Origin: Rotaria sp. Silwood1
Taxonomy: Eukaryota; Rotifera; Eurotatoria; Philodinida; Philodinidae
Length of the DNA stretch: 64,000 nucleotides
Reading direction: 5' to 3'
Assembly: GCA_905250075.1 (NCBI GenBank)
Contig: CAJNOP010000015.1
Location: forward strand, 78,610-142,609
Shown here: piece by piece, positions 1 through 12,268 of the stretch
Layout of the letters: each line of letters begins with the position of its first letter
Numbering within the stretch: the first letter of the stretch is position 1
Made by a program: the position numbers and the translations under genes
Notes under the pieces: model-generated
Told to the model about the DNA's origin: nothing
Databases searched by the model: none
What the model saw: only the letters and a program-made list of their open reading frames with translations

Positions 1-41
1 AAAAAATATTTATCATTATCATTTAAATTAAAACATTTCAG

Positions 42-3000
42 TCAATATCTATGATGACCAACGTAAAGCCCATGTACTTGAACTTAGCTTTCATTCATCG
101 GTTACTTCTATACGAATATCTCGAACAAGGTTTGAAATATATATGTTAGCGTCCAATCTGAAATTTGACATTGGACAGCCATTCATGCAAGTCAATCAGC
201 GACAAAGTATATAGTATTTTCTGTCAAGGTGTTGATTTAGTTCACAAAATGTGTTGAGTAGAAACTACCATAGAAAAATGTCGATGAAATTGAGTCATCA
301 TTTATACTGAAACGAAATTCGACAAAGTAAAAAAGCGTTAATTCATATCTCGATTGTGGATGTGGTAATGAAGTGAACATCACAAGTAATTCCACACCCA
401 CACATGTTCTTCATTAATTTTTTTTGTGTAATTTTCTGATGATTAAATATGATATTTTGTAGAAAACATAATATCATATACCGTGGTTAATTTTTACTGT
501 TATGTAATATGTTAGTCGATTCGAGATTGGACGCTAATATATTTCTTCTTTTTTAATTTATGGTTTGTTTTGTTTTTGTTATATAGACTAGTGGTGATAC
601 TTTTGAACAAAATTCATATTTTTTCTTTTCCTTCAAAATGTCGACTTTTACATACAATTCATACAAGAGAAAATCCAAGAGGTTTGTTTATAATAATTAA
701 TTTTTATTAGTTAAAGCATATCTATGTTTATTGTCTTAGGTCTTTGTGAATTATCGAATAATAATGAATCATTTATTGTTTTTCCTTCTAATGCAAAACC
801 TACAGGCGGTCTTATTCAAATATTAGTAAGCATAGAAAAAAACTTATTATGAATGATTTATAAATCCATTTTTTTTCATTATCATTTAACCAATTGAAGG
901 TTATTTAGTCGTTTGATATTAGTTGTTGTGCCCATCAACCTTTGTGCAATGAGCATATCTAATTCAATGATTTATAAGTGGAATGAAGAAATAGAGTGTT
1001 AGATTAATGCTATTCTTTTTCTCATCTCAGACATATGTTCTGAAGCAAGTCAGGATATTTCTATCAGATTTCAAATTCCTATTTAGAATATTATCATAGT
1101 TCAGAAATTATTGTCTTGAATGGAAATTTTCTTTTATATTAAATTGAAAAAATCAACTGATCTTAGATTAGATAATTAATAAAAATCTTGTCTCTACTTT
1201 TTTTTTGTCTCAAACAAAAAACACACATCTTATTTGAAGTTGATTGATTGATTGACATGAGTATACTTTTTGTATGATACGCGTGTGCAGAATGACTTTT
1301 AATGTATGTGTGCATAAGTGTCATATAGCGCACACATACTTTTTAATGCTAATATACATTTAAAAAAAAAAAGAAAAAAGAATAACGACAGAGAGAGACA
1401 GATTTTTCTTTCTATACGATAATGACCGCATCAAATAACTTGCTTGATTCTGTATACTTTTGTGATTAGTGAAAAAAGACGACGAATTCAATTTTTTTTT
1501 TTTGCACATTATGATTATCAATTATATGACATGGTTTTATTTATAATATGCGTGTCATCTTTCTGTTTTTATTCTAATGACAAAATACAGCAGGTAGCTG
1601 GGAAAGAAAGAAGGTAACCAGATGCGCAACGGATGAAATAACATAATTGGCAAATGATTATATGTTATAGGAAACATCCTAGATGATCATTAGCGCATCA
1701 TTGCTTTAATAGAGTTAAAAAAAATTGCTTTTTTTTCTTGTTGTCATTGTACCATATACTAATTTGATGCATACGTTAATACTCATTTTTCACTGATGAA
1801 AATTAATCAAATCCATGGTTTATCAAACAAATTAAAAAAAAACTTCCATTGACCAATGATTTCTTTCTTTTTATTAACAGACTAGAAAGAACGAAAAAGA
1901 GAAAAAGTATTTTTTTTTTATTTGTTTGCTTTTTTTTTTTGTTAATTAATGATGAATAAATGTTGAATTATTCGATGGTAGTGAATTATTTGTTGATGAC
2001 GATGTCGTTGCAAATAAACCATGAGAATATACAGAACCAGCAGCAAAATATGCAGCTTGATTCAGTAATGATGTTTGAAGATCTTGACTAATAATTAAAA
2101 AGAAAACAATTGACATTTTCAATGTTTCATTAGGTGAAAAGTGGTTAGGTTGTAAATGTGCCATGACTATTAGATATATAAGACGGATAATGTTCGGGAT
2201 AAGTGGCAATTTTTATTTTTTTTCGTTTTTCTTTTTTGCTTCTCTTATTTGAAAAGGGCATAACTTACGTTCGTGGTGTACGATCTCTTTGTCGTCGATT
2301 TTTAAACCAATTACTAACTTGTGTTAATGTTAAACCAGTTTTTTTTGCTAATAAACGTTTTTCATTTGGTGTTGGATAACGATTTTGTTTATAACATTCT
2401 TTTAATGCTTGTCGTGATTTTTCTTTAAAACAATAAATTGTTTCTTCACCATCCCATATAGATTTTGGTAATGGATATTTGCGTCTTATACGATATTTAT
2501 CAACAGCACCTAATGGACGACCACGAATTTTTTGTGCTTCCATATAATGTGCTTTATACCATAATTGTTGTAATTCAGAATGATGATGACTATCAAATGT
2601 ATGTGTTTCTAATAAATAATATAATTCACGAAATTTTGATTGATGATAATAAATATTTGCACGTGCTTTCAATATACTGTCATGTTGATGTATTAATGCA
2701 GCATCAGGTGAAGAAGATTTTAATGGTAATAATTGTAAAAGTTTAATTAATTTATCAATTTTACCACTTTGTTGAATAGCTTCACATACACAAGCTAAAT
2801 GATCGATTGTTAAAGTTATTGTTTGTTCAATATTATTATTATTATTTGTTGGTAATTTAAGAATAATTGGATTTTGTATAAGAGAATGATTGATAGTAGG
2901 TGATGGTGTTAGTGTTGAATTTGATGAATCATCATTTTCAATTTTTGTTGAAATATTTGATTGTGGTATATAATGATTCGGATAATAAGATGAATAAACA

Positions 3001-4964
3001 TTGGATGATGTTGCAGAAAAATTATGATGATGATAATCGTATGTTGAATGATGATAAGGAGAGCTTGTTGTACTCGCTTTCATCATATTTAGAGAGAACG
3101 GAGATGATGATAATATATAGACACAAATTCTCGCCTTTCACGTACTCGAGTAATATGATCAAATGTATTGTTATACTTTCTCTCGTTCGATGATAAGAAA
3201 AAACACACTGAAAAAAAAAGATGATTGGTTAAAAAAACGTATTGGTCGAAGGAGGAAAAAAAAGTAGTCTTCTTCGCTTTTTTTCACTATGATGAATGAT
3301 TAAGTATGTTCTTAAGAGAGATGAAAGAGAACCTGTAATTTTCCACTTGGAATAGACTATTTAGTGGTTAAAAAAAAACATTTTCAAAGTTATGGGAAAA
3401 TTCAAGTATGCATACGGCATATATTGAATGATTAGAAGATGATGAATAAATGTTCAGAGTAGCTTTGCTTGAATACATATTTTTTTGTGACCATTGAAAA
3501 AAAAAAGAGTTGTTATAAAAGACATTTGACTATTATAAAATTCGTTTTTTTTATTCAAATCAATGTTATTCATCTGATTCTTTATAAGTGTGTGAATAAC
3601 TCTAAACTTGTTTTTCGATCATGTCACCGGATATTATGCAAATAGATGTTTTATATATTGGCAGCTTAAACTCACATTATAGATGAAAAAAAAACACATT
3701 GGACACACTTATGGTCTCCATCTAGCTTTGTCCGATCGGACTGAAGTTTTGATAATAGTTAGTTGAAAATATTCTTCAGTGGTGGAATCGGCCTTTTTTG
3801 TTTTTAACTTTCATATTCAGATGTATAGACTCTGTAAACTTCATTGTTCAATATTCTTATAGACACCAAGGCCCAGAATGGATCCTCGATCTGAATAAAT
3901 ATTTTTTACTATACTTCACGGTGTAAAAGTGGAGATTGTTTTATTTGAAAGACAACTGTTTGCCTCTTCAGATGAGGAGAAGGAATTTGTCATTGTTGCT
4001 CTGTTTGATTTTTGAGAGCGTTGAAACCTCTAAAATCTGAAAAACCATCCAGAGGTTTTTGTTACAGAACTACAACATGTTTAAAGAATGCTTTCCTCTC
4101 CTTGAAAGGAACATAAAATGCCCGAATAAACAACAACAAAGTGCAGTTCTCTATAATGAACTATATTTGAAAAACAATTATTCGAAGTTTGACCATCAGC
4201 ACAAAATTAGTTTTGCATCACAGCATATTGAAATAATATGTTGGTATGATCTATAACATAGTTCGCTTAAAGTTCATTTGCTTTTTCTTACAATTTCGCA
4301 AAATAAGTTTTTATTTTATTAACATTTTTGTAATTTTAAGATTGTCAAAATACTAATTTCAACATTAAATTTTATTTAATTAGAATATGGATGAATTCGA
4401 CAATGAAACATCTCTTAATCCACGTATAATTCAAGCTCATAAAAATGAATTAGCAGCCATTGCACTCACTTCTACTGGTAATCTGTTAGCTACTGCTTCT
4501 AAACGGGTAGGTTTACTAAAATAATAAAAAGATTTTCTTATATCTTCTATTTTTAATAGGGTACCCTTATACGTATATTTTTAACAACAGGATTATGTGA
4601 AAAAATTTTTGAATTTCAACGTGGTTTAGATACAGCTGCTATCTATAGTCTTGCATTTAGTTTGAATTCAGGGTTTCTATGTGTATCAAGTGATAAGGGT
4701 ACTGTACATGTATATAGTATACGTGATTCAAAATTGAATCGCAAAGCTACATTTCAACATATATTAAATGAAGTTTGTAGTGATTCATGTAACTTTAACG
4801 TCAATAGTGAACAGCCATGTATATGTGCATTTTCAGACCTGAATCATGTTGTTGCAGCAAGTGTTAATGGAACATTCCATAAATATATTTTGAGTTCAAA
4901 TGGAAAATGTAATCGAGAAGTATATGAAATGTATTTAGATGAAAATGATGGATGTAATTTTTGA
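42..4964 (+). CDS. WDR45: WIPI4/WDR45-like PROPPIN (5' end outside window)
   Basis: PROPPIN beta-propellers bind PI3P/PI(3,5)P2 on autophagic membranes and help form autophagosomes. Exons seen: 42-129, 587-681, 740-825, 4384-4506 and 4560-4964; all phases join and give 264 codons plus a partial first codon. Blades are recognisable ([15 protein letters not shown], then [20 protein letters not shown], then [20 protein letters not shown]). The C-terminus ([19 protein letters not shown], then [14 protein letters not shown]) matches WIPI4/WIPI3 closely and ends in the short acidic tail typical of WIPI4. The lipid-binding motif, usually F/L-R-R-G, reads F-Q-R-G here (near 4617-4628). About 90 N-terminal residues of the usual ~360 lie upstream of the window. 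A polyadenylation signal follows at 5027-5032. The 3558-bp intron between exons 740-825 and 4384-4506 contains a SIX homeobox gene on the other strand. The family call is firm; WIPI4 over WIPI3 rests on the tail. Confidence 0.9.
146..537. mobile_element. candidate MITE in WDR45 intron
   Basis: The 14-bp sequence TTAGCGTCCAATCT at 146-159 recurs as its exact reverse complement at 524-537. The repeat extends outward imperfectly (GAAATATAT at 134-142 against ATATATTTC at 537-545). The enclosed ~390 bp are AT-rich and have no reading frame. The paired termini suggest a non-autonomous DNA element inside the intron at 130-586. A target-site duplication cannot be assigned because the flanks are AT repeats, so the superfamily is unknown. 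Confidence 0.5.
826..4383 (+). other. large WDR45 intron hosting a gene
   Basis: This is the only long intron in the visible part of the PROPPIN gene (donor GTAAGC, acceptor ATTTAATTAG). Both flanking exons join in phase 0. Apart from the antisense SIX gene, 826-1945 and 3087-4383 are AT-rich with poly-T and poly-A runs and no recognisable coding or RNA gene. A frame at 4059-4256 has no recognisable domain. Confidence 0.8.
1946..3086 (-). CDS. SIX4/5-like: SIX4/SIX5-class homeobox transcription factor
   Basis: Nuclear DNA-binding regulator of the SIX family, whose members act with Eya cofactors in sensory, muscle and mesoderm development. Two exons: complement 2269-3086 and 1946-2087. The 181-bp intron (GTAAGT..TTATTAG) joins in phase 2 to give 319 aa. 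An N-terminal His/Ser/Tyr-rich region (about 1-90) precedes the SIX domain (about 91-205), then the homeodomain (about 205-268). The diagnostic run [15 protein letters not shown], then [15 protein letters not shown] and [20 protein letters not shown], matches SIX4/5 rather than SIX1/2 (GKYRVRRK) or SIX3/6. Helix 3 reads [14 protein letters not shown]. The short C-terminal tail from exon 2 is Ser/Asn-rich and lacks the long activation region of vertebrate SIX4/5. A polyadenylation signal on the minus strand may lie at 1870-1875. The gene sits entirely within an intron of the WDR45-like gene. Confidence 0.93.
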
Positions 4965-6908
4965 TAGGAAATCTATTTTTTATTTTGTTTATTCAGGATT
5001 TTGAGATGAAGTGTCACAAACAAGAAAATAAATCAAAGATTTATTATAGCATACTTTGAAAATATTTTGTTTATGCAGAGAATGTTGATTGAAAAAATCA
5101 TTATGCTGTTTTTTTTGTAGTCTAAAATGAGTTCTATCTTTCATCTAAATCAATGGAAGTCTTTAAAAAAAGCAAAGTTTGTTATCAATTATACCTCTTT
5201 GAACCAGAGATTATTATCAAGAAGTTGCTATTCTACATAGTAAATACTGATCCATTTTAGTCGAATAAATCACAGTTATACAACATATTCGGTATTATTC
5301 ACATGAATCTAGCAAGGAGCGCTCTTGAATTATAAAAAAAACTTTTCTACTGTGGGTGTGATTCTTCATTTAATCTAAAATCATACCCAATCCACTTTGT
5401 TTCACTCTTAGCTCACTTATATCGCGTACACACCAAGTATTTGTAAGTAATCCTCAAAATTTCATCCACTACAATTGTGTGTATCTGCTTCATTATCTTT
5501 ATCTCTACGTAAATACATAGAAGACTGTGATGCATGACAATAATTACTATAGATAATTCGTTAGAATGGCCTACAGTCAAGTACTGCAAATTCAACATAC
5601 AAGAAACTTTTATGGCGTGCTGAACTAGCCTCTGGAATAGCTGGTTCATTTATTGAATATGCATAAAACTATTTGATACTCATTTGAGTACTGGAAACTC
5701 ATCTTTTCCTTTTGACAACTGCGAAATGCTTAGATAGGGAATTAATATGACAAGATGATTTATAAACCAGTTAATCTTCAAATTGATTGCATAGAGTATA
5801 TTCTGGCTTGATCTAATTTCCATAAATTCAGCAAAGATTATTCCACACAGCTGAAAATTTTGCTGTTACTTTTGATCTGTTGATTTGCAGTGACTCATTG
5901 CGTTAATTATAATCAACTGTTTAGTGTTCTTTTTCTCGACATTATATTCGTTTCAACTATGCGATAACTTGTACTTTGCTAAGCATCGAGTGATGAGAAC
6001 GTGAAGCACAAGAAATAAATGTATGTTGACTGTAGTTCTGAGAGAAGCCAAGAAATACCTGAAATCTTGATCCTTCGTTTGTTCATGTACCAGAGGGTGT
6101 CAAATATTCGTCAACAAAACTAGAGACTGGATCCAGTCGAGTCTAGATTTGTCGAGTTTGGGTCCGCATCTAGGAATTTTGTTTTTCTCAAGTCCTGATC
6201 CGAGTTCACAAAACGTGGACTCGCAGCTCCCTAATCACACACCAACATCCATAGACACACATCCCCATTCTTTCGCTACCCACAACTACACTCACACTCA
6301 TATCCATATTCACTCCCTAAAACTGAATTTGAATTCATTACTTGAATCGATTGTCAACATCAAAATTCCAGGGGTCTGTACATGACATAGCCATAAAAGA
6401 ATAACTGTTGTTCAGCCAATATGTATGATTATTCATTGTATTGGTTTATGAATGTGAATTGCACATCAGTTTCACATAATAATTTTGCAGGATATGATTG
6501 CCTTAACAATCATCTGAATCTATTATAATTAGCCTGATTTTTCTATTCACCGAGATATTTTTCTTGAAAAGCAACAAAGAACATTTGAAAAAAACAGTCA
6601 ATCATCATTACTATAATATCTTGCTCTGAATGGAAAATTGAATAGGTGATTTACAAAGCAAACATTCTAGTTTGAGATACTGTCGTGTGCAATTTACCAT
6701 TTTTGCGTCTCATACAACAATAATTGCATGTTGATATTGTTGTGTTCGGTCATATGTCTAGATCTTACATGACAAGTATTCGTTGATTATTCGAAAGAGT
6801 CTATTCATCTTTCATAATTTAGCAATCGAGGAGGTGAAACGAACGTTTCTACGTAACCTATAAAATGATGAGAGAATTTATCTGTAACTGAACATAAAAC
6901 TGATCTAG
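4965..6908. other. intergenic, no gene recognised
   Basis: AT-rich sequence between the PROPPIN gene and the D8C pseudogene. A frame at 6149-6385 is rich in Thr/His/Pro from a CA-rich low-complexity stretch and resembles no protein. A polyadenylation signal for WDR45 lies at the start. Nothing else is supported. Confidence 0.6.
5027..5032 (+). terminator. polyadenylation signal AATAAA
   Basis: AATAAA 63 bp after the WDR45 stop codon, on the coding strand and in the expected position. Confidence 0.5.
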
Positions 6909-8011
6909 ATGCAAATAATGACAGTGTACACGATTTTTGTCATCTTCATTGTAGTCCTGATGCATTTTATTGAAGGTAATTCATATATAAAAGAAATCAA
7001 AACCTCAACTTCCTGTTCTTGATAGGTCAAACCAATCGATCTACGTCAGCATGTTCGGTTCCACTTTTTCCGACGACTAAAAATAGGAATGGATCTTATT
7101 CGGTGGCACGTTCGCAAATGTGTTATGCATATCAAATTCCCATGATCAATCAGACATTCTACCCTCTATCTGGATCTTGTTCACTGTTCGATCCATGCAT
7201 CGGCAATGTCGTCTGTCCGTTAAATGCCAGTATTTGTTTGTCGACAACCTGCTGTTCTCGTCCAATATGAATGCCCATCATTTTGGGTGTTACCGTGTGT
7301 AATGCAAGTAGATCGTTTTAAGAATTATTCTTCGGTCATTTAAATTCAGTGTGATCAAATTCATTTTCACCTCCCACCGTATTCACTTAGACTTGAATTT
7401 TTGTTCTTTCCTATTATTACGATATATAGAACAATGATTATTCAACAAACTCCTTTGAAAACGATCAGATCTGATGTACTTTGTGCGTTCCTGTATTGTT
7501 GGGTAGATTCGTACACGCTGGTTTTTTTGAAACGAAACCGAACTACAGGAAACACTGTTTTATTTATGCATCTTGCTCTAGAACGACGGAGTGACGAGTT
7601 GTTTACATTATCTTTCTGAGTATTTTAGCGATTCCAACCATCTTGCCCACGGAATGCTATAGCGATACAATCAATTCTGATCCGACACGCAATGTGGATT
7701 ACAATAGATTATCTAGTATGTGTGATCAATCTGAATTCTCGATATTCAAGTGGGTTCGATTTACTAGAGCAGCTGGCAGTCAACTATCCACAGCAGTCTT
7801 ATCGACAAATCGCTGTGGCGGCTATTATCCAAGATATCTCAATGACAGCCATCCAAGTCGATTAGGCGAAACAAAAGTGAGCACAGTGTGTTATAATTAT
7901 TATGGTACATACAATTAGCAACACACCATGTCAGTGACAAACTGTGGCGATTACTTTGTTTATTTGCTTTCGTCACCACCAACATGAAATCTTCGCTATT
8001 ATACTGTCTAA
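6909..8011 (+). pseudogene. secreted D8C-domain (uromodulin/GP2-like) protein, broken by stops
   Basis: Exon 6909-6975 encodes a signal peptide (MQIMTVYTIFVIFIVVLMHF) and joins in phase at 7026 to a Cys-rich segment (CSLFDPC, then CLSTTCCSRPI) that stops at TGA 7268-7270. From about 7630 a second segment carries the D8C pattern found in uromodulin, GP2 and OIT3: a DPTR motif, CD..F, W.RFTRAAG, CG and HPSRLGETKVSTVC. The reading continues in the same frame through TAG at 7916-7918, where the family usually has Trp, into VTNCGDYFVYLLSSPPT. It then meets TGA at 7985-7987, where a Cys is expected, and continues NLRYYTV, with Tyr in place of the next family Cys. The stop at 7268 also falls where a Cys would fit. 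Sequence is conserved up to the breaks, so decay looks recent. An intact truncated protein of 103 aa from the first two exons is still possible. Confidence 0.65.
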
Positions 8012-11000
8012 CGATTCTTGTTTTGAATGAACATTCTTATCAGAAATTCTCAAATAAACGTTCATTTATCACTAATAATTATAATAGTTTATGTGAGTGT
8101 TAATAAAAATTATTCAGATGTAGATGTGATTGGAAGAGGTTACGAGAGAAGAGAAGTATCATATTTACTCTCGTACACCTATACATCTGTTGCTACTCTT
8201 TATTTTCAATTTTTCTCAAGTATCTACTTTCTCACTGGTTTTTCTCTTGTGTAGGTATTACTACGATGAATGTGTACGTAAAAAAAATGATCTTCTATTG
8301 TAATATACTGAACATGGGTGTTCAACTATCGAATAGAAACGTGAGGAGGGCATGTGTGGTTGTGAAATTGAAGAAAAATCGTACCTATTCTCACATTTGC
8401 ATGTCGGAAGTGAGCGCCACAATACATTACATCATAAAAACCTTCGCTACCATGTTTATGCTTTCACCAATGCAAAGAGAGAAAAACGATTAAAATGCGA
8501 CGCAACGAAACAAGAACAGCAGATATAATGAAGAAAAGTAATAAACTGATTTCAGATATACACGATTAAAATAGGCTATGAGCCAATGTGGAACCAAGAT
8601 TGTGAATAGAAGCCACTAGAAACTTAGTTCATCATGTATAAGATAAGCTCACTGAGATACAAGCACATCGTGTGTCATTAAATTCTGTATCTCAGCCATA
8701 ACTTCAAATTTTAGAATTACATCCTTTTTCATTGTAAATTTGCTAATATGAGCAACGCCATAAAAACGATGGCTAATCTAGATATAATGGAGCCAATATA
8801 ATCGAGAATGAAACCTTGTAGTGCCGAAGTAGACTGAATACTAGTAGTTGAATCAATTACGGTCGATAGTTAGAAATGCTTGTAAACACTGGCCACAAAG
8901 CAAACCGAATCAAGAACTGAGATTGTGACGAGAATTTTAGTTGGGAGACATACAAGCACTGATACATCTTTACAAGACAATAGAGAGAGACTGCAAACAC
9001 TTTTTTAAATACTTTTTATACAAGAGAATTTACCTTGAAGAATTCACCTCGAAGATATCAGACATGTTTTTTTTTAAACTTTATATGAATGTATGATTTG
9101 TTTTCTTTTTTTTTTTGGCAAGCAAAAGTCCATTTCTCTAACACAACAATCACTTTGGTCAAAAAATAGTCTAAAATGCATCTTGGATGTGAATATGGGT
9201 GTAGATGAAGATACATTTGAGTTTAGTTATGAAAACTTGCTCAGTTCGATCGCTGTTGACACGAAATGTGAAAATATTGAACTAAATGGTAAGGTGCAAC
9301 TTGGTGAAAATTTCATCAGAAAATCGATTTATCAATGTAAAAATTAGTTGAAAGAAGTTACATATGTAGATATATTCGTTGCCAGTATGAATTTCTCTTT
9401 CAATTCAATCAATCAATAATTATTATATATTGCAGTAACAATAATATCAGTAAAACAAAATTTAGTGTGAAATAGTGTTCCAACACAAAATTTTGGAAAG
9501 AAAACATTATTTTTTAGTTTAAGCGCATCGTGCTTTTTTTGCAACACATTTTATTTATCTAAAATGATACCTGAAAATACCGGTTCAAGAAGTTTTGCTC
9601 CAGAGAGCGAATAATTCAGGAACACGTTGAAACTAATGATTGAATTCATATTACTTCCATAAGGGCGTGTTTTATAAGGTAGATATATGCCTTAATTAAA
9701 ACAGATATTGAATTACATTAAACTCGAATATATGTGAGTTAGATAATACTACTGCTCGCAACAATATTTTTTGCGACGTGATACAATAGAAAATATTGAA
9801 CTAGCGTTTAACAAGGATGTGGGTGTGAAGTATACCAGTAGGTGTAGATGTGGTTTATGGCGGAGAAGCAAAGATACTCATATCCGCATACTTCTGAACC
9901 ACATACCAAACGACACCCACATCTGTGTTGAGAAATACGAAAACACTACTTTTGGATGAATTCTTGGAAGCTCTGGAATAATAATATTGAATTTCAGCTA
10001 CGAACAATTACAAAAGCTATAGAGATATCTATAAGAAGTCATGTCTTTATTAAAAGACGATGTGACAACACGATATGTATCGAATAATTATTACGATCTA
10101 AACACTCACGGGGTTAAGAAACGAATAGATTGACGAAACGTTTAGCAACAATTATTGTAACACAAGATATGGAAAAATTCAATGTTGATACTACATCTGA
10201 CAGAAGAATATAGAAATAAAAGAACATACTTTGATCGACATAGCTTTGACTGTTTAGTCGAAATTAAAAATTTGAGATTGGGTCGATAATCTTTTATTGT
10301 CAGAAAGAAACAAAAACTGAATATAATCGAGTTTTCTCGTTACCCTTTATCTGACAAAAGAACGACTGAGTATGGAGATTTCCGGCACATTGGAACCAGT
10401 TTTTCCCATTTAATCTATTAGTCTTTTCTTAATCAAGCTAAAGAAGAAAGAAAGTTGGTTTCGTGTGTGAGCAAAAACGAGATTTATACCCATCATACTC
10501 ACATGCTCAAGTATTAGCCTACAATAGCAATGGCAATCGATAGCATCAATCGAAGTTTATAACTCCGTGGATTCACGAGCATCTTCTCAAGAATCAATCG
10601 TCAATGATTCCAACAAACAAGTGCAGTGCTTATTGGTAGAAAGTACTGCCTCGACATCCCTGTCTACTTGTTCTTTTCATTTTTCAGCTATCAATATTAG
10701 CATGAACCGATTGTCATTAGAATCATTAGCATCAAATGTGTCTCGTACATTTTCGTCATACAAGCAGTGTAGAGTTTTTATTTAAAAAAAACTAGAGATT
10801 TCTACAGACTTCAAGAAACTATTCACATTGAGCACATCATCCGACCATGATATCAACTCTTTAACAACATATTAAAACCGAATTCTTCATTACGTTCTCT
10901 ATTCAGTGATTATTGTATTCTGACCATTATTTCAATCCTAGGAAATGTGCGCAATGATTTACAAATGTTTTTTTTTTTGGAACTCCGACAAGAAAACAAA

Positions 11001-11171
11001 ATGAGCAATTCAGATTTCAATTAAAAGAGAATCAAATAGTAATGATGATTCGAATGACAGAGGGATAAAAAAAAATGGTTTTTCTCTGTTGTCAAATTAG
11101 AATGATAATCAGTGTGAGTTAACACACATGAAACAAGAAGAAGAAAGAGAGAGAGAAGTTGGAGCACAAAG
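8012..11171. other. gene-poor interval with unassigned short frames
   Basis: No recognisable protein. The frame at 9093-9347 (with FEFSYENLLSS, then DTKCENIELNGK) and the stretch 9771-10010 (with DTIENIELAFNKDV, then LNFSYEQLQK) share phrases, which hints at two decayed copies of one coding sequence. A Ser-rich frame at 10567-10785 starts at GTG and has an in-frame stop just upstream; it could be an orphan exon. None has a supported gene model. Confidence 0.35.
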
Positions 11172-12268
11172 TTATTGATGTTCTTCAGATTGATTCGCAT
11201 CGTTGACATCGGGTGTATCGCTAGTCCAAAGCTGAAAAATACGAATAAAGACGAGTTGTTGTGCAAAGGCCATTTCGGCACATGAATACTCACAGTTAGA
11301 TTGTCTCGGAGCAGCTGCATGAGGAGAGTGCTCTCTGAAAATGCATGGAAAACAAATCGACTTTGCCGTTGGTTATCGCTCGATGACTTCTTCTCTTACC
11401 CTTATATGAGGCTTCATCTAGCGTGTCGAGCTCGGCCAAAGCATCGTCAAAAGCCTATTAAACAACAGATTGTGTAAACAAAGAAAAAAGAGAAAAGAAA
11501 TATACAAATCGGACATACCTGTTTAGCCAAGTGACAAGCTCGATCCGGTTCATTGAGAATTTCGTAGTAGAAGACAGAATGGCTGAGAGCAAAACCAAGT
11601 CGCACTGGATGTATCGATGGGTAGTCATTCTTAACAACATTCAAGGCATCACTGTCAGCACTTTGTGATTCTTCAACCAGTTCTACAACCAATATTGATG
11701 AAAACTTCAATTTTTTAAACAGATTTCGACACGTTACTTTGTCGTTCGTCGCCTGTGACTACTTCAGCCAAATATCGATAATAGTCGCTCTTCATCTTCA
11801 AATAGAATAACTTTGATTCGGCCGTTGTTGCTTTCGGAATAAGATATTTATCAAGCAAGATCTAAACTTTAGGCACTTTTTTTGTCATAGAATGAGCATT
11901 CACTCGATAAGTCGTACCAGAACTTCATGACAAATGTCTTTTACTTCTCTTTCAATCTTTTCTCGATATTCCTTAGTCATTTGTAGTTTACATGCAGACG
12001 TTTCACTTTTTTGTTCAATGCTAGATATGACTCGCCACGATGACCGACGAGTGCCGACCACATTCTTGTAGGCGACTGAGAGCAAATTGCGTTCTTCATT
12101 TGTCAGTACACTATTCGACTCAGTGACTTGTTTCATGAAAGCCGCCATTTCTTCATATCTAATGGAGAAAACACATTATCGATCGAGTAAATTATGCGAG
12201 CTAGCGCTCTACCGTTCGGCTTGTTCAGCTAATTTTGATAGTTGGATTTGTTCGTCTCTGCTCGTCAT
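11172..12268 (-). CDS. YWHAZ-like: 14-3-3 protein (zeta/beta type)
   Basis: Dimeric cytosolic adaptor that binds phosphoserine/threonine motifs in signalling proteins. Seven exons on the minus strand: 12213-12268, 11918-12158, 11738-11861, 11519-11682, 11400-11454, 11294-11334 and 11172-11231. All phases fit and give 246 aa, the usual family length. Signature 1 ([13 protein letters not shown]) and signature 2 ([19 protein letters not shown]) are intact, as are YYRYLAEV and the groove residues of the [14 protein letters not shown] helix region. [20 protein letters not shown] is typical of the family. The N-terminus ([20 protein letters not shown]) resembles zeta/beta/theta more than epsilon. 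The acidic tail ends DANQSEEHQ. No oddity was seen. Confidence 0.95.

Noticed and set aside
2465-3193. Plus-strand frames 2465-2746 and 2900-3193
   Set aside because: Antisense shadows of the SIX exon; composition is just the complement of His/Ser codons.
7401-7619. 72-aa frame between the two D8C pseudogene parts
   Set aside because: Falls in the presumed intron and resembles nothing.
8027-8493. Two 75-aa frames downstream of the D8C pseudogene
   Set aside because: No domain, no splice support, composition typical of AT-rich chance frames.
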